Assembly (NCBI GenBank): GCA_019720975.1
Contig: JAGVSJ010000001.1
Location: forward strand, 1-64,000
Length of the DNA stretch: 64,000 nucleotides
Direction of reading: 5' to 3'
Origin: Candidatus Sysuiplasma superficiale
GTDB lineage: Archaea > Thermoplasmatota > Thermoplasmata > Sysuiplasmatales > Sysuiplasmataceae
The position numbers and the translations under genes are program-made. The notes below the pieces were generated by a model. That model saw only the letters and a list, made by a program, of their open reading frames with translations. It had not been told where the DNA came from and searched no databases. Positions within the stretch are counted from its first letter, which is position 1; every line of letters starts with the position of its first letter. Below, in pieces: positions 25,687 to 35,147 of the stretch.

Positions 25687-26610
25687 TCATTTCGGCGCAG
25701 AAGGCATTTCAATCCTCTGTACAGCAGAGGTTTTCTGTATGGCGATGATGGAGAGGAGTATCAGTACGCCGCCCGCATACTGCATATAGGTGAGTGCCAG
25801 CCCAAGGAACACGAGGGAAGATACTGCAGCGGAAACTGGCTCCATTGTGGCGGCGATTGATGCCTGTGTGGCTGAAATTAACTCCATGCTCTTTATGAAA
25901 AAGGTGAAAGCGATCATCGTGCCAAACACTGAAACAAACAATACCAGTATAAGGACCGGCGCAAAACTGCCACTCCGCATGGCGCTAATGTAACCGAATG
26001 TCGGAAATATGCCAAGAGGGACTGACATGGCGCCTCCTGCCAGCATACCCCACAGTACGCTGTCAACTGTGCCATACCTCTCTATCATCGGAGATGAGAG
26101 CAGAGTGTATAGAGCTGCGGCAAGCGCGGACATCAAGCCGAATGCAAGTCCTGGAAGGCTGATGACTATGCTTAACCCCCCGGCAGGAAAACTCGTTGAC
26201 AGTTCAAATATGCCGATCACTGCAAGGGCCAGAAAGATGTAAAGAATCCTTGTGACAGCGATTCTGTGTGTCATGATCTCATAAACCAATACAACAGGAA
26301 GGAAGAAGTACTGGAGCATTGTCGCCGTCGGTGCATTTGAATATCTAATCGCAGCGAGATAAGTGAGCTGGACTGTCATCAGGCTGAATGCAAATACCAG
26401 GAAAAGCGCCGGATTTGACTTCGGAAGAGGAGGTCTGAAAACGAGGTAGAGCAACCCGCCTGAAAGCAGCATCCTGACGGTGAGAAGAGAAAGGTAGGGC
26501 ATGTGGTAAATCGAAAACAGAGCGGATGACGCCGTGCCTGAAAGGCCCCATAAAGTTGCTCCAGTCAGTGCGTAAACAACACCGGAGAGGTAAACTCTTC
26601 TTCTCTTCAT
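25687..26610 (-). CDS. EamA/DMT family transporter, copy 1
   Basis: A 307-aa protein with about ten TMs arranged as two EamA repeats (about residues 5-140 and 155-295). It belongs to the drug/metabolite transporter superfamily, many of which export amino acids or metabolites. It is divergent from the epimerase gene. Substrate unknown; no operon partner. Confidence 0.82.
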   Translation of the reverse strand: MKRRRVYLSGVVYALTGATLWGLSGTASSALFSIYHMPYLSLLTVRMLLSGGLLYLVFRPPLPKSNPALFLVFAFSLMTVQLTYLAAIRYSNAPTATMLQYFFLPVVLVYEIMTHRIAVTRILYIFLALAVIGIFELSTSFPAGGLSIVISLPGLAFGLMSALAAALYTLLSSPMIERYGTVDSVLWGMLAGGAMSVPLGIFPTFGYISAMRSGSFAPVLILVLFVSVFGTMIAFTFFIKSMELISATQASIAATMEPVSAAVSSLVFLGLALTYMQYAGGVLILLSIIAIQKTSAVQRIEMPSAPK

Positions 26611-26696
26611 CTGACCGGTTGGCTGAGGTGCAGCATCGATATCAGACTTCCTGTCGCGGGAAACATAATATAGGCACCTTTCCTGATTAGCGGCAG

Positions 26697-27653
26697 ATGA
26701 TCAAGGGCAAAAACATACTGATTACCGGGGGTGCGGGCTTCATCGGCTCCAACCTGGCCGAATATCTTGCAGCAGAGAACCATGTCCATATTCTGGACAA
26801 TTTTTCAGCCGTGGATGACAGATTTATAAGGCATCTGGCTGAGAGCGGATCTGTCAGAGTAATCAGGGGGGACATCACGATTGAGCGTGACCTCAGCGCC
26901 CTTGACAGATATGATATCGTATTTCACCTCGCTGCGGATTCAGATGTCAGGGGCGGATCTGAAAGACCGCAATTTGACTTCAAGGTAAATGCCGAGGGAA
27001 CACTGAATCTGCTTGAATACATGCGGAGAAAGGATATTGGAGAAATAGCATTTGCGTCAAGTTCCACTGTATATGGCGAGGCAACAAAGATACCTACGGA
27101 TGAGGACTACGGTCCCTATCTTCCAATATCCTCTTACGGTGCGTCCAAGATGGCGGCTGAGGGGTTCATAAGCGCCTATTCCCACTATTACGGAATTCGC
27201 GGCACCATTTTCAGATTTGCAAACATTGTCGGAAGGAATTCGACTCATGGCGTGATTTATGACTTCATCAGAAAGCTGCAGAAGGACAGGAAACATCTCG
27301 AGATACTTGGCGACGGCACACAGCGGAAGTCATATCTCCACGTGAGTGACTGCGTTCAGTCGATGGCATACGTCCACGAGAGGAGCAGCAGGACAGACAT
27401 ATTCAACCTCGGCAATCCCGGAACAACATCTGTCATGAGGATAGCACAGACAGTTGTGGAAAAGATGAAACTTGGCGACGTACAGTTTGTTTTCAAGGGG
27501 GGATTCGAGGGAAGGGGATGGAAAGGTGATGTCAAATTCGCTGAACTGGGCATCGGCAAACTGACATCGACCGGATGGAAGAACAGGTACGGGAGCGATG
27601 AGGCGGTGAGCGTTGCAACTGAAGAGATGCTCCCCCAGATACTCGGGAACTGA
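26697..27653 (+). CDS. NAD-dependent sugar epimerase/dehydratase (GalE-like)
   Basis: A 318-aa short-chain dehydrogenase of the extended type: GGAGFIGSN at residues 11-19, catalytic SSST and the YGASK motif (Tyr/Lys), and RFANIVG. It probably acts on a UDP-sugar (4-epimerase or related) for glycan or lipid head-group synthesis. A TATA-like ATAATATAGG at about 26665 suits a nearly leaderless transcript. No glycosyltransferases are adjacent, so the exact sugar is unknown. Confidence 0.82.
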   Translation: MIKGKNILITGGAGFIGSNLAEYLAAENHVHILDNFSAVDDRFIRHLAESGSVRVIRGDITIERDLSALDRYDIVFHLAADSDVRGGSERPQFDFKVNAEGTLNLLEYMRRKDIGEIAFASSSTVYGEATKIPTDEDYGPYLPISSYGASKMAAEGFISAYSHYYGIRGTIFRFANIVGRNSTHGVIYDFIRKLQKDRKHLEILGDGTQRKSYLHVSDCVQSMAYVHERSSRTDIFNLGNPGTTSVMRIAQTVVEKMKLGDVQFVFKGGFEGRGWKGDVKFAELGIGKLTSTGWKNRYGSDEAVSVATEEMLPQILGN

Positions 27654-27812
27654 TGCGTCCGCCGCTAAACCTCATTCCCTTCCGCGCATCGCACTGCCCG
27701 TCTTGCGGCGATCCAGGATAGTCTCGGGATAATTTCGGACCGGTTTGACCGGTGATGTTCCCGGTTTCAGTCAGTTGAGCTGCTGCAATGAATCTTAAGC
27801 GGTTTCCAAAAA

Positions 27813-29372
27813 GTGATTATATGGAATTTCAGTATATGGCAACCGTTGACCACATTTCCGAATTTTGAGATAGTCATAACCGGTCTTCTCGGTATCATGC
27901 TTCTCGGCTCCATAGTGTCGAAGCGGCTGAGAATCCCTTACACTATAGTTCTGGTGATAATAGGAATACTGCTTGCTGCGTCTTCCCTTTCCACCGTCCT
28001 TGGGATAAGCAGATTCTACAACAATTATCTTGGCAGCCTCTTTGTCGGACTGGTCATTCCCCCATTGCTGTTCGAATCGATGATGGGCATAAGATCCGTT
28101 GAGTTCAGATCCTCCATAAGACTTGGTCTGATACTTGCAACCGCCGGCGTCCTGCTTTCCACAGTTGTGGGCGGCCTCATCCTCTGGAAGATTGTTGGTC
28201 TGCCGGCATACGATTCTTTCCTCTTTTCATCACTGATTTCTCCGACAGACACCGCCTCGGTGCTTGAACTCTTCAGGCGGCTGAATGTGCCGAGAAGGCT
28301 TGCTACAATAATGGATTCGGAGGCGGCGTTCAACGATGCCACAGGAGTAATCGTCTTTTCAATAGTGCTGACATCCGGTTCGGTATCGCATCTCGCGCTC
28401 CTCAGGGGGCTTGGAGAATTCATGTTTGTTTTCGGTGGCGGTCTGCTTGTGGGTCTTTCCGTCGGCTTCGGTGCGGAAATCATCTCCTCCCTCATAGACG
28501 ATCCGCTTTCGGAGGCTGTCCTCTCAATCTCAATCGTTTACGGTGCCTACGCCCTTGCGACATCACTCGGCTTCTCGGGCCTGGTTGCAGTGGCTGTATC
28601 GGGCCTCTATTACGGAAATGTGACAATGCGCTCGGTGATACAGCCACTTTCCAGAAGCGCTGTCAAGACATTCTGGCGGATACTAGCGTACATAGCGAAT
28701 TCGGTGGCCTTCCTGTTCATAGGGTTGAACACTGATCTGATAAATCTTGCAAACGCCTTTCTTATCATACTTATCGCTTCAGTCACCGTGTTTGTCTCAA
28801 GGATGGTCGCTGTTTACCCCATAATGCACATTTTCGGGAGGAGGGACGGCATACCTTCATGGTGGAACAATACAATAGTTGCGGGTGGGATGAGAGGAGC
28901 CATTTCCGTTGTGCTCATTGCTTCGATTCCCACCGATGTTCCGCTCAGAAGCACCATTGCAACGCTTGTCCTCGGTGTGGTTTTCATATCTGTCATATTC
29001 CAGGGACCCTTCCTGTCAAGGTACATAGAGAGACACTTTGAAAGAGGTCGGGAGGAAAGCCGTGTAACACAAAGCATTCACAATGATCTCTCCGAGGCAG
29101 GCGTTGAGATTGCTCGCCTCAGTTCGGAATGGGAGGAAAGAAGCATATCTGATGAGGAGCTTGCAGCAGGGCTTGAGCGTGAAAGAGACAGACTGACCGG
29201 TCTCATAACGGACGTCAACCGATCCATGAATCCGGGTGAAATCATGAGATCAAGGGCGCTGTCCCTTTACAGATCCATGACCGGCTTCAGACGGAGGGAC
29301 GGCCGTTCGGATGAACAGAAGGAAGATATCGGCATCGGGGAAAATGGCGACAAAGGGCGCAAGGAGAATTAG
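27813..29372 (+). CDS. Na+/H+ antiporter, CPA1 (NhaP-type)
   Basis: A 519-aa membrane protein with about 12 TMs followed by a roughly 115-residue charged, probably helical cytoplasmic tail. SPTDTAS and SEAAFNDATG are the conserved CPA1 ion-site motifs (ND pair). It exchanges Na+ or K+ for H+ and would help pH and ion homeostasis. Start is GTG 27813; a nearby ATG at 27821 is out of frame. Single gene. Confidence 0.87.
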   Translation: MIIWNFSIWQPLTTFPNFEIVITGLLGIMLLGSIVSKRLRIPYTIVLVIIGILLAASSLSTVLGISRFYNNYLGSLFVGLVIPPLLFESMMGIRSVEFRSSIRLGLILATAGVLLSTVVGGLILWKIVGLPAYDSFLFSSLISPTDTASVLELFRRLNVPRRLATIMDSEAAFNDATGVIVFSIVLTSGSVSHLALLRGLGEFMFVFGGGLLVGLSVGFGAEIISSLIDDPLSEAVLSISIVYGAYALATSLGFSGLVAVAVSGLYYGNVTMRSVIQPLSRSAVKTFWRILAYIANSVAFLFIGLNTDLINLANAFLIILIASVTVFVSRMVAVYPIMHIFGRRDGIPSWWNNTIVAGGMRGAISVVLIASIPTDVPLRSTIATLVLGVVFISVIFQGPFLSRYIERHFERGREESRVTQSIHNDLSEAGVEIARLSSEWEERSISDEELAAGLERERDRLTGLITDVNRSMNPGEIMRSRALSLYRSMTGFRRRDGRSDEQKEDIGIGENGDKGRKEN

Positions 29373-29478
29373 AAAGCTGAGCTGTTAGATCGCAAACGCC
29401 AGAACAGTTCTTCATTACGGGCCGCAGACGAAAAGCGAAAACTAAAGTAATAAGAATCATAAAAGGACTGACGGAAGG

Positions 29479-29931
29479 ATGAAGCATTATCAGATAACAA
29501 GTATACTGTGTGTATTCACGGTATGGGTCGAATATGTGATTGCTGCATCCGTCGTCTTCCTGGATCCGTCAAACAATGATTTCCCGTACACCAGGATAGT
29601 TCTCACATGGCCGGGAGTTCTGGAAGAGATACACAGGTTATGGGCGGCCATCATAATTGTGGTGTTCATAGCGAACATCGTGTTTGCATTCACGGCCAGG
29701 AGAAGGAATGATGCACCTTCAAGACTGTTCGAAATGTCTGCGGTCGCCTTTGTTCTCCTTCTTCTGCAGGCAAGCTTTGGTGCCATAACCATCTGGAACT
29801 ATGATTATCCACCTTTCGTTGTCATGCATGAGGGGAATGCCGGCCTGCTTCTTCTGTTCACAGCATTCCTTGCGGCTTACGCACTCTACCAGCAGCCGCC
29901 GAACCCGCGGCCCATCCGAAATACGCAGTGA
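29479..29931 (+). CDS. Half-size heme A synthase-like protein (CtaA/COX15), copy 1
   Basis: A 150-aa four-TM protein. The heme-ligand type histidines are present: IHRLWA at the start of TM2 and MHEGNAG at TM4. The length equals one half of bacterial CtaA, as in small archaeal versions. Heme A synthase oxidises a heme O methyl group for aa3-type oxidases. A GGAAGG site precedes the ATG. Its 3' end overlaps the next gene, on the opposite strand, by 74 bp. Confidence 0.72.
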   Translation: MKHYQITSILCVFTVWVEYVIAASVVFLDPSNNDFPYTRIVLTWPGVLEEIHRLWAAIIIVVFIANIVFAFTARRRNDAPSRLFEMSAVAFVLLLLQASFGAITIWNYDYPPFVVMHEGNAGLLLLFTAFLAAYALYQQPPNPRPIRNTQ

Positions 29932-30316
29932 AGCCAGCGCCTATGAGTATGAAGCCGCTGAAGCTGAAATGGGCGATGATGATATAGGGGTTTACGGATG
30001 GATCCGAGAGAGTCGCAGGTATCATCGCCCCTATTATAGCCTGTATGAACATCAGGCCGATTGTTATATGTGACATCCTGAACGCCCTTGTACCCTTCAG
30101 ATAAAACGAGCCAAGGATCCACGAAAGTATCAGCACGACGGCAAAAACCCTGTGAATCAGCGGAAGCACGGCGGGATACGAAATTGAAAGGGACTGGAGA
30201 GAGAAGCCTGCGTTTGTGGGATCATCAAATGTCACGAATCCGCCGAGAACATATTCAATGAGAACAAGGAGTGAAAGGCCAGTCACGGTTCTCCTCAATC
30301 TGTCCATGGCTGACAA
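29858..30316 (-). CDS. Half-size heme A synthase-like protein (CtaA/COX15), copy 2
   Basis: A 152-aa four-TM paralogue of the previous gene, encoded convergently. It shows IHRVFA at TM2 and a single His in IIAHFSFSG at TM4, and the GGFVTFDDPTNAGFS segment aligns with the first copy. A second ATG at 30307 is possible. The two may form a heterodimer that rebuilds the full eight-helix enzyme; that is inference. Confidence 0.7.
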   Translation of the reverse strand: MSAMDRLRRTVTGLSLLVLIEYVLGGFVTFDDPTNAGFSLQSLSISYPAVLPLIHRVFAVVLILSWILGSFYLKGTRAFRMSHITIGLMFIQAIIGAMIPATLSDPSVNPYIIIAHFSFSGFILIGAGFTAYFGWAAGSAAAGRVRKPQGML

Positions 30317-30414
30317 TTTGCATCTGATTTAAAAACTGTTTGATTATTAGTGCTGGATACCGTGCTGTCCGGGACAAAAGGAATGTCATCTGAAAGGATG
30401 CGGGAAACGGGAAT

Positions 30415-30912
30415 ATGAAGGGAATTGGTGAAGTGAGAAGGTTTGTGCTGGAATCAGGAGTTGATGCAGGAATAATCGAATTCGACGATGAGGGGGCGGC
30501 AAGGGATTCAATTTCTGCTGCAGCTGCTGCAGGTTGTTCGACCGCGGAGATAGCAAAGACAATGGCGTTTGAGTGTGAAGCTGACAGAACGGAGGGAAAG
30601 GAGCGCAGGACAGTTCTCGTCGTTCTTTCTGGCGACAGGATGGTAGATACGACAAGGCTGGCAAATACCACCGGTTCGGTGTCAGCAAGAAAGCTCAGGC
30701 CGGCTGAGGTATTGAGACTGACAGGCTATCCAGTCGGCGGGGTCCCTCCTTTTCCCCACGATACCGGCATAACTGTGCTTGCGGATTCTTCCCTGTTCCG
30801 TTTCAAATATGTCTGGGCCTCCGCCGGAGCTCCAAATGCAATCATGAAAATAAGGCCTGAACTGCTCACTGCTGTGTTGGGTTACTCTGCTGTGGAAGTA
30901 TCGACTCAGTGA
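30415..30912 (+). CDS. YbaK/ProX-family aminoacyl-tRNA deacylase
   Basis: A 165-aa YbaK/EbsC domain protein, which removes mischarged amino acids (for instance Cys or Ala from tRNA-Pro). KTMAFECE with a following hydrophobic strand, the catalytic-lysine type segment SARKLRPAEV and the GYPVGGVPPF loop are all typical of the family. It stands alone and spans one domain. Exact tRNA specificity is not clear. Confidence 0.83.
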   Translation: MKGIGEVRRFVLESGVDAGIIEFDDEGAARDSISAAAAAGCSTAEIAKTMAFECEADRTEGKERRTVLVVLSGDRMVDTTRLANTTGSVSARKLRPAEVLRLTGYPVGGVPPFPHDTGITVLADSSLFRFKYVWASAGAPNAIMKIRPELLTAVLGYSAVEVSTQ

Positions 30913-30936
30913 GATTGCGCCGCAAAATCAGAGCTG

Positions 30937-30955
30937 TGTAACTTATTCTGTTACA
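30937..30955. repeat. Inverted repeat TGTAAC-N7-GTTACA
   Basis: Perfect 6-bp arms (30937-30942, 30950-30955) lie 25 bp after the YbaK stop and about 90 bp before the next gene. It may be an operator or a terminator stem. Confidence 0.35.
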
Positions 30956-31015
30956 AACACATCAACATGTATTGCGACCTGCCATTTCCGTGCGTCGGTT
31001 AAAGATGAATGGAAA

Positions 31016-31031
31016 TTCCCTGAGCAGGGAA
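31016..31031 (+). promoter_or_regulatory. Hairpin abutting a strong ribosome-binding site
   Basis: TTCCCT (31016-31021) and AGGGAA (31026-31031) form a perfect stem with a GAGC loop. The AGGAGGTGA ribosome-binding site begins at the last stem base (31031). It could modulate translation of the exported protein gene. Confidence 0.4.
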
Positions 31032-31043
31032 GGAGGTGAATGA

Positions 31044-31739
31044 ATGAAAAGTAAAGACAGGATTTCGCATGTTATGGTGGGAGCTCTGATAGCGATAGTT
31101 GTTGCTGCCCTGATCGGTGCGCCGATAATGAACGCTATGGCAGGCGGACTCAGCGCTGCGATAGGATCGCCTGAGAGCCCCGCTCTCGAACAGAATGAAA
31201 CGATGGCAAACTTCTACAACGGACATGTTGTTTACAGCGAATACGAACAGGGCTACTTCATAGGGTCGCCAAACGGAGTTCCGGCTCTTGGAGTAACACC
31301 TACAATCTCACCCACATCTGACAACAAGACGCTTGACACGCTGTATGTTCTTGTTCCCTGGTGGGGACCCTCTTCTGAACCCTATCTTCCGGCCTATGAC
31401 CCCAGCGCCTATAACATAACACTTGACTGCGCCCCCGCAAACCAGACAGTGACGTGTTTTGACCACCCGCTGAACATATATGTGCCGGGACTCGGTGTTG
31501 TTCCTCTGCCTGGCCATGACCACCTGATAGGTTCAGTTGACAACTACCAGGACATCTGGTGGAACGTTGACGTTGTGCTGGTTTTCAATCAGACAGCCTT
31601 CCCCCAGACGGTGTATTCCACAGCAGGCATAACATCTGTTTCAGCACTGATTCAGGCCGAGAGCATGGGAATGGCGTCCATGCCCATACCCACGAACATA
31701 TTCCTGGATTTCAGGGTTCTTCCGCCGATGAATACCTGA
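31044..31739 (+). CDS. Predicted exported or membrane-anchored protein of unknown function
   Basis: A 231-aa protein that I do not recognise. Residues 8-33 form a hydrophobic segment (VMVGALIAIVVAALIGAPIM), either signal or anchor. The rest is rich in Pro, Tyr, Trp and NxS/T sites, as expected for an archaeal surface protein. It has two Cys (CAPANQTVTC) followed by His residues (FDHP, PLPGHDHL), which could be a metal-binding patch. A very strong ribosome-binding site suggests high expression. Neighbours do not suggest a role. Confidence 0.65.
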   Translation: MKSKDRISHVMVGALIAIVVAALIGAPIMNAMAGGLSAAIGSPESPALEQNETMANFYNGHVVYSEYEQGYFIGSPNGVPALGVTPTISPTSDNKTLDTLYVLVPWWGPSSEPYLPAYDPSAYNITLDCAPANQTVTCFDHPLNIYVPGLGVVPLPGHDHLIGSVDNYQDIWWNVDVVLVFNQTAFPQTVYSTAGITSVSALIQAESMGMASMPIPTNIFLDFRVLPPMNT

Positions 31740-31772
31740 TTGCATGTAATGTAAGCTGGAGCTGCTTCAAAC

Positions 31773-31785
31773 CTTTTAAAAACTT
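31773..31785 (+). promoter_or_regulatory. TATA box of the TrmB-like regulator
   Basis: CTTTTAAAAACTT lies about 45 nt before the GTG start at 31825; a GGAG site at 31812-31815 would be in the RNA. Confidence 0.5.
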
Positions 31786-31824
31786 AATTTTCCTGACTCC
31801 CCGACAATTGAGGAGCAGTGTACA

Positions 31825-32679
31825 GTGCGGACAGAAGGCAGGCGTGACATAAGCATTTCTGAAGTTGTTTCAGCTCTGGAAAGGGTAGGCGTGAAGCGTC
31901 ATGATGCGAACGTTCTTATCTCAATACTTAAGAGCGGGGAGATCACCGCAGGCAACATAGCCGTGGCGACCGGAATGAACAGGGTTCAGGTTTACAGGTC
32001 AATTGCCGGACTCGAATCGAAGGGACTGATCCATGCGGTTATAGGGCGACCGAAGAGATATACCGCTCATTCTGCAGACATTGTGCTAAAAACGCTGATA
32101 GAGGATAGGAGAGGCGAGCTTGATGCTGCAGCCGACATACTTCTGAGATTTGCAGAATACCTTCCAGAGCGACGGGAGGCTGGAGAGCAGTCTTCAAAAT
32201 TGCAGATCATAAGGCACAGGAATCAGATATACAGGGAAATCGCAAACGTGATTTCACAAGCCGGGGACGAAGTTCTTGTTTTCACAACCACAAAGGGCAT
32301 TCAGCGCTCATACCAGGCTGGAATCAATGATGTGCTGCTCAGGGCGATGCAGAGAGGAGTGAGGTGCAAAATGATAACTGACATAGCTGAAAGGAACAGA
32401 GAGCTCATGAAATCTGTCTCAAGATACGTGCCGCTCAGGCATCTTGACAGACAGAGGGCAAGATTCATCATTTCCGACAGAAAGTCCATTCTGGTGTTTC
32501 TCATACAGGATGAGAGCTCGCTCAGCGGCAAGGCGGAGACAGCTCTCTGGACCACAAGCAATGATTTTGTGAAGGCTCACATTGAGCTTTTTGAACATGC
32601 CTGGAAAATTGCTGTGCCTTTCGAAAGGAGGCTTGCAGAAATGAATGCAACCGGTAAAGATACCCAGCCTCGCAGGTAA
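31825..32679 (+). CDS. TrmB family transcriptional regulator
   Basis: A 284-aa regulator. The winged helix lies at about residues 15-80 (ILKSGEITAGNIAVATGM, then RVQVYRSIAGLESKGLI), and the remainder resembles the PLD-like effector domain of TrmB proteins. These bind sugars or other metabolites and control transport and metabolic operons. It stands alone, and the membrane protein after it is convergent, so its targets are not visible here. Confidence 0.8.
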   Translation: MRTEGRRDISISEVVSALERVGVKRHDANVLISILKSGEITAGNIAVATGMNRVQVYRSIAGLESKGLIHAVIGRPKRYTAHSADIVLKTLIEDRRGELDAAADILLRFAEYLPERREAGEQSSKLQIIRHRNQIYREIANVISQAGDEVLVFTTTKGIQRSYQAGINDVLLRAMQRGVRCKMITDIAERNRELMKSVSRYVPLRHLDRQRARFIISDRKSILVFLIQDESSLSGKAETALWTTSNDFVKAHIELFEHAWKIAVPFERRLAEMNATGKDTQPRR

Positions 32680-32735
32680 ACCTGGGACGGACTGCACGCG
32701 GATATCGAACGGCAGGCTGTGAAACATTTTCGGTT

Positions 32736-33329
32736 CTAACTGCCGTCTTCTGTTTTCGTTCTCCTTCGTCGTTTCAATCTGCTGGCAATTCTATCCAGCA
32801 TGGAGCTTATGATTGAATGCTTTGTTGAAGCTGTGCTCACAATAACTAGAACTATCGCCGCATCCGCCAGGACACCTGAGCCGTACGAAGCTAACAGATC
32901 GTGAAGGGAGAATATTGATGCACCTATATTGAGAACAAGCGCAACAAATGTTGTCATGTCAATCCTGACAGAAACAGTGGAATGTGAATAATACCATCCG
33001 CGGAGAGTCACATGCACCATGTAAAGGAGGAAGAGCGAAGTGGCGAACACAAGGAACGCATGTTTTCCACGAAGCGCAAATGATACAAGAATGGCGAGAA
33101 TGACAACTGAATAGAGCACAGACAGAAAGGACAGTTTCCGAAGTTTCATGACTGTCCAGGGTCTCGGCATCTCTTTTTTCAGAATGAACAGGTAAGCATA
33201 TGTTGATATTGAAACAATTAATAGACCTACCAGAAGGGGAATGCTGAAATTCCGGGCAATTATATATAGCAAGACAAGGAGCCAGATGGCTGCCACACCC
33301 AGCAGTACAAATGACCAGGTCCTTACCAT
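32736..33329 (-). CDS. Six-TM membrane protein of unknown function
   Basis: A 197-aa integral membrane protein, not recognised. Hydrophobic segments occur near residues 5-25, 30-50, 65-85, 88-108, 125-145 and 155-170, ending in a very basic tail (RLKRRRRTK). No catalytic or metal motif is apparent. It lies divergent from the hydrogenase-like operon. The real start could be the ATG 33329 or an internal one. Confidence 0.55.
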   Translation of the reverse strand: MVRTWSFVLLGVAAIWLLVLLYIIARNFSIPLLVGLLIVSISTYAYLFILKKEMPRPWTVMKLRKLSFLSVLYSVVILAILVSFALRGKHAFLVFATSLFLLYMVHVTLRGWYYSHSTVSVRIDMTTFVALVLNIGASIFSLHDLLASYGSGVLADAAIVLVIVSTASTKHSIISSMLDRIASRLKRRRRTKTEDGS

Positions 33330-33585
33330 TCTATTAAGTGCTGATGCCAGGCTGATTTCTCCTGTCTATCCAAAATACAGTTGATTTATTTCAAATCACC
33401 ATGCACTGGAGGAGGCCTTACGCGCCTGACCGCAATGAGTAGATACGGTGTCCCCTCCCCACACCGAATCAACCAAAGGAAGATCACTGTTAAATACAGG
33501 TACTCTCTGACAGACTGAAAGAGCGGTGACGTTCGCTACAATTGCCGGATAATGGCCAATAACGTCTGGATTGGAATGTGATAAC

Positions 33586-34533
33586 ATGTTCGCAATCTGG
33601 ACGGAGACTGTCATTCAGCTGGTTGGCGTCCTTCTCCTTTCGCCTCTCGTAGCCGGTGTGCTTGCACGGATTAAGGCAAGAATTGAGTCAAGGAAGGGGG
33701 TCAGGGTCATTCAGCCTTATTTTGACCTCGCCAAGCTCCTGCGCAAAGAGGATCTGATTAGCAGCAGTTCAACCGTCGTATTTTCGACTGTTCCATTCGT
33801 TGTATTCGGCATTTACATACTTATCTCGTTCATAATACCGGTTGTTGCCCCTTTCCCGGTGCTGTTCACCCCCTCGGCCGACTTTCTTGGCGGCGCGCTT
33901 CTCTTCGCACTGGCATCATTCCTGCAGGTGCTTGCCGGCATCAACTCGGGAAGCCAGTTCACAAGACTCGGTTCAAGCAGATCCGTTGTATTCTCTGCAT
34001 TTGCAGAACCCACGCTCGTAATGGTCTTCTTTGCGGTAGCCATAATCAGCGGGACAAACAACCCGTACGTGACGAATGAAGTACTTGTTTCTTCGGTTCG
34101 GATATACCTTTCCCTTCCTCACCTTCTTTCGACGGCGGCATTTTTCATGCTGCTGCTGTTCGAGACGGGAAAACTTCCAGTTGAGAGCCAGAGCCTGAAT
34201 GAACTGGGAATGATAGATGAAGGCCGTCTTTATGAGTACAGCGGAAGGAATCTCTTCTTGCTGAAGTATTCGTCTATGATGAAACAGTACCTGCTGGGTT
34301 CCGTCTTCCTGAACGTATTTCTCATTCCATGGTTCATGCAGTACGGTATTGTCGGTACCATTGCCGACATACCAATCATGCTGGCGAAGTGGCTCTTACT
34401 CATTGCAATCATAGCCGTCATAGAGGAGACAGTCGCAAAACTCCGTCTTTTTAAGATACAGGACTTCCTGTCGGTATCCTTCGCACTCGCACTGCTCTCC
34501 ATAATCACCTACTCGCTGGGAGGGATAATTTGA
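33586..34533 (+). CDS. Group-4-hydrogenase-like membrane subunit, HyfC/HycD (NuoH) type
   Basis: About 315 aa with eight TMs. Hallmarks of the NuoH/HycD family are KGVRVIQPYFDLAKLL early on and the acidic loop FETGKLPVE plus ELGMIDEGRLYEYSG. This subunit links the peripheral electron-transfer arm to ion-pumping subunits. It is the first gene of a six-gene operon with 4-bp overlaps. The frame opens at TTG 33571; ATG 33586 is preferred. A TTAAATAC box near 33490 could be the promoter. Confidence 0.85.
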   Translation: MFAIWTETVIQLVGVLLLSPLVAGVLARIKARIESRKGVRVIQPYFDLAKLLRKEDLISSSSTVVFSTVPFVVFGIYILISFIIPVVAPFPVLFTPSADFLGGALLFALASFLQVLAGINSGSQFTRLGSSRSVVFSAFAEPTLVMVFFAVAIISGTNNPYVTNEVLVSSVRIYLSLPHLLSTAAFFMLLLFETGKLPVESQSLNELGMIDEGRLYEYSGRNLFLLKYSSMMKQYLLGSVFLNVFLIPWFMQYGIVGTIADIPIMLAKWLLLIAIIAVIEETVAKLRLFKIQDFLSVSFALALLSIITYSLGGII

Positions 34534-35147
34534 GCAATGAAGCGCTGGCTATTCTGGGGGTGCTGATAATTGTGTCGGCACTGAGCATTCAGGTCCGCTC
34601 GTACATCAGACCGGCAGTTCTCACAGTCACAACACAGTCTGTTCTTCTGGCGTTTTCAGTGGCCTATCTCGGATTGGTCCAGAAGTCCGCAGGTTTGATT
34701 CTTCTTGCGTTCCTGATATTCATTCTCAGGGGATATCTGCTTACCCGCATACTCGAAAGGAAACTGCCTGTAAGGAAGATGTTTGTGAGGGAATATTCGC
34801 ATGAGGCTGCGACTGTGACTGTTGCGAGTGCGGTCCTTCTGATAGTATCATTCCTCACCTACCGTTTTGCGATTTATCCTGCCATAGGCGACCCGCTGGG
34901 ATCCATTGGATTTGCGGTGATGCTGCAGGGATTCCTCCTAGTAATGTCGCGCAGAAACAGCTTCGCACATGTGATAGGATACATCGAGGAGGAGAACGGT
35001 GTAATTTTCATGAGCTTGTCAGTTGCTCCACTCCCTCTCCTTATTGAAATAAGTGTGCTGCTGGACGTCCTTGCACTAGTGATTGTAAGCGCTGTGCTTG
35101 TAAGACAGGACATAGTCCATGGTAGTGTGGAGGATCTGATTGGATGA
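34530..35147 (+). CDS. Hydrogenase-4-like membrane subunit HyfE
   Basis: A 205-aa membrane protein with six TMs, combining NuoK-like features, as in HyfE. It includes an ionisable GYIEEENG loop near residue 150 and basic residues between helices. TTG start at 34530 overlaps the upstream stop by 4 bp (TTGA). It is part of the antiporter-like membrane domain. Identified by size, topology and position in the operon. Confidence 0.78.
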   Translation: MSNEALAILGVLIIVSALSIQVRSYIRPAVLTVTTQSVLLAFSVAYLGLVQKSAGLILLAFLIFILRGYLLTRILERKLPVRKMFVREYSHEAATVTVASAVLLIVSFLTYRFAIYPAIGDPLGSIGFAVMLQGFLLVMSRRNSFAHVIGYIEEENGVIFMSLSVAPLPLLIEISVLLDVLALVIVSAVLVRQDIVHGSVEDLIG

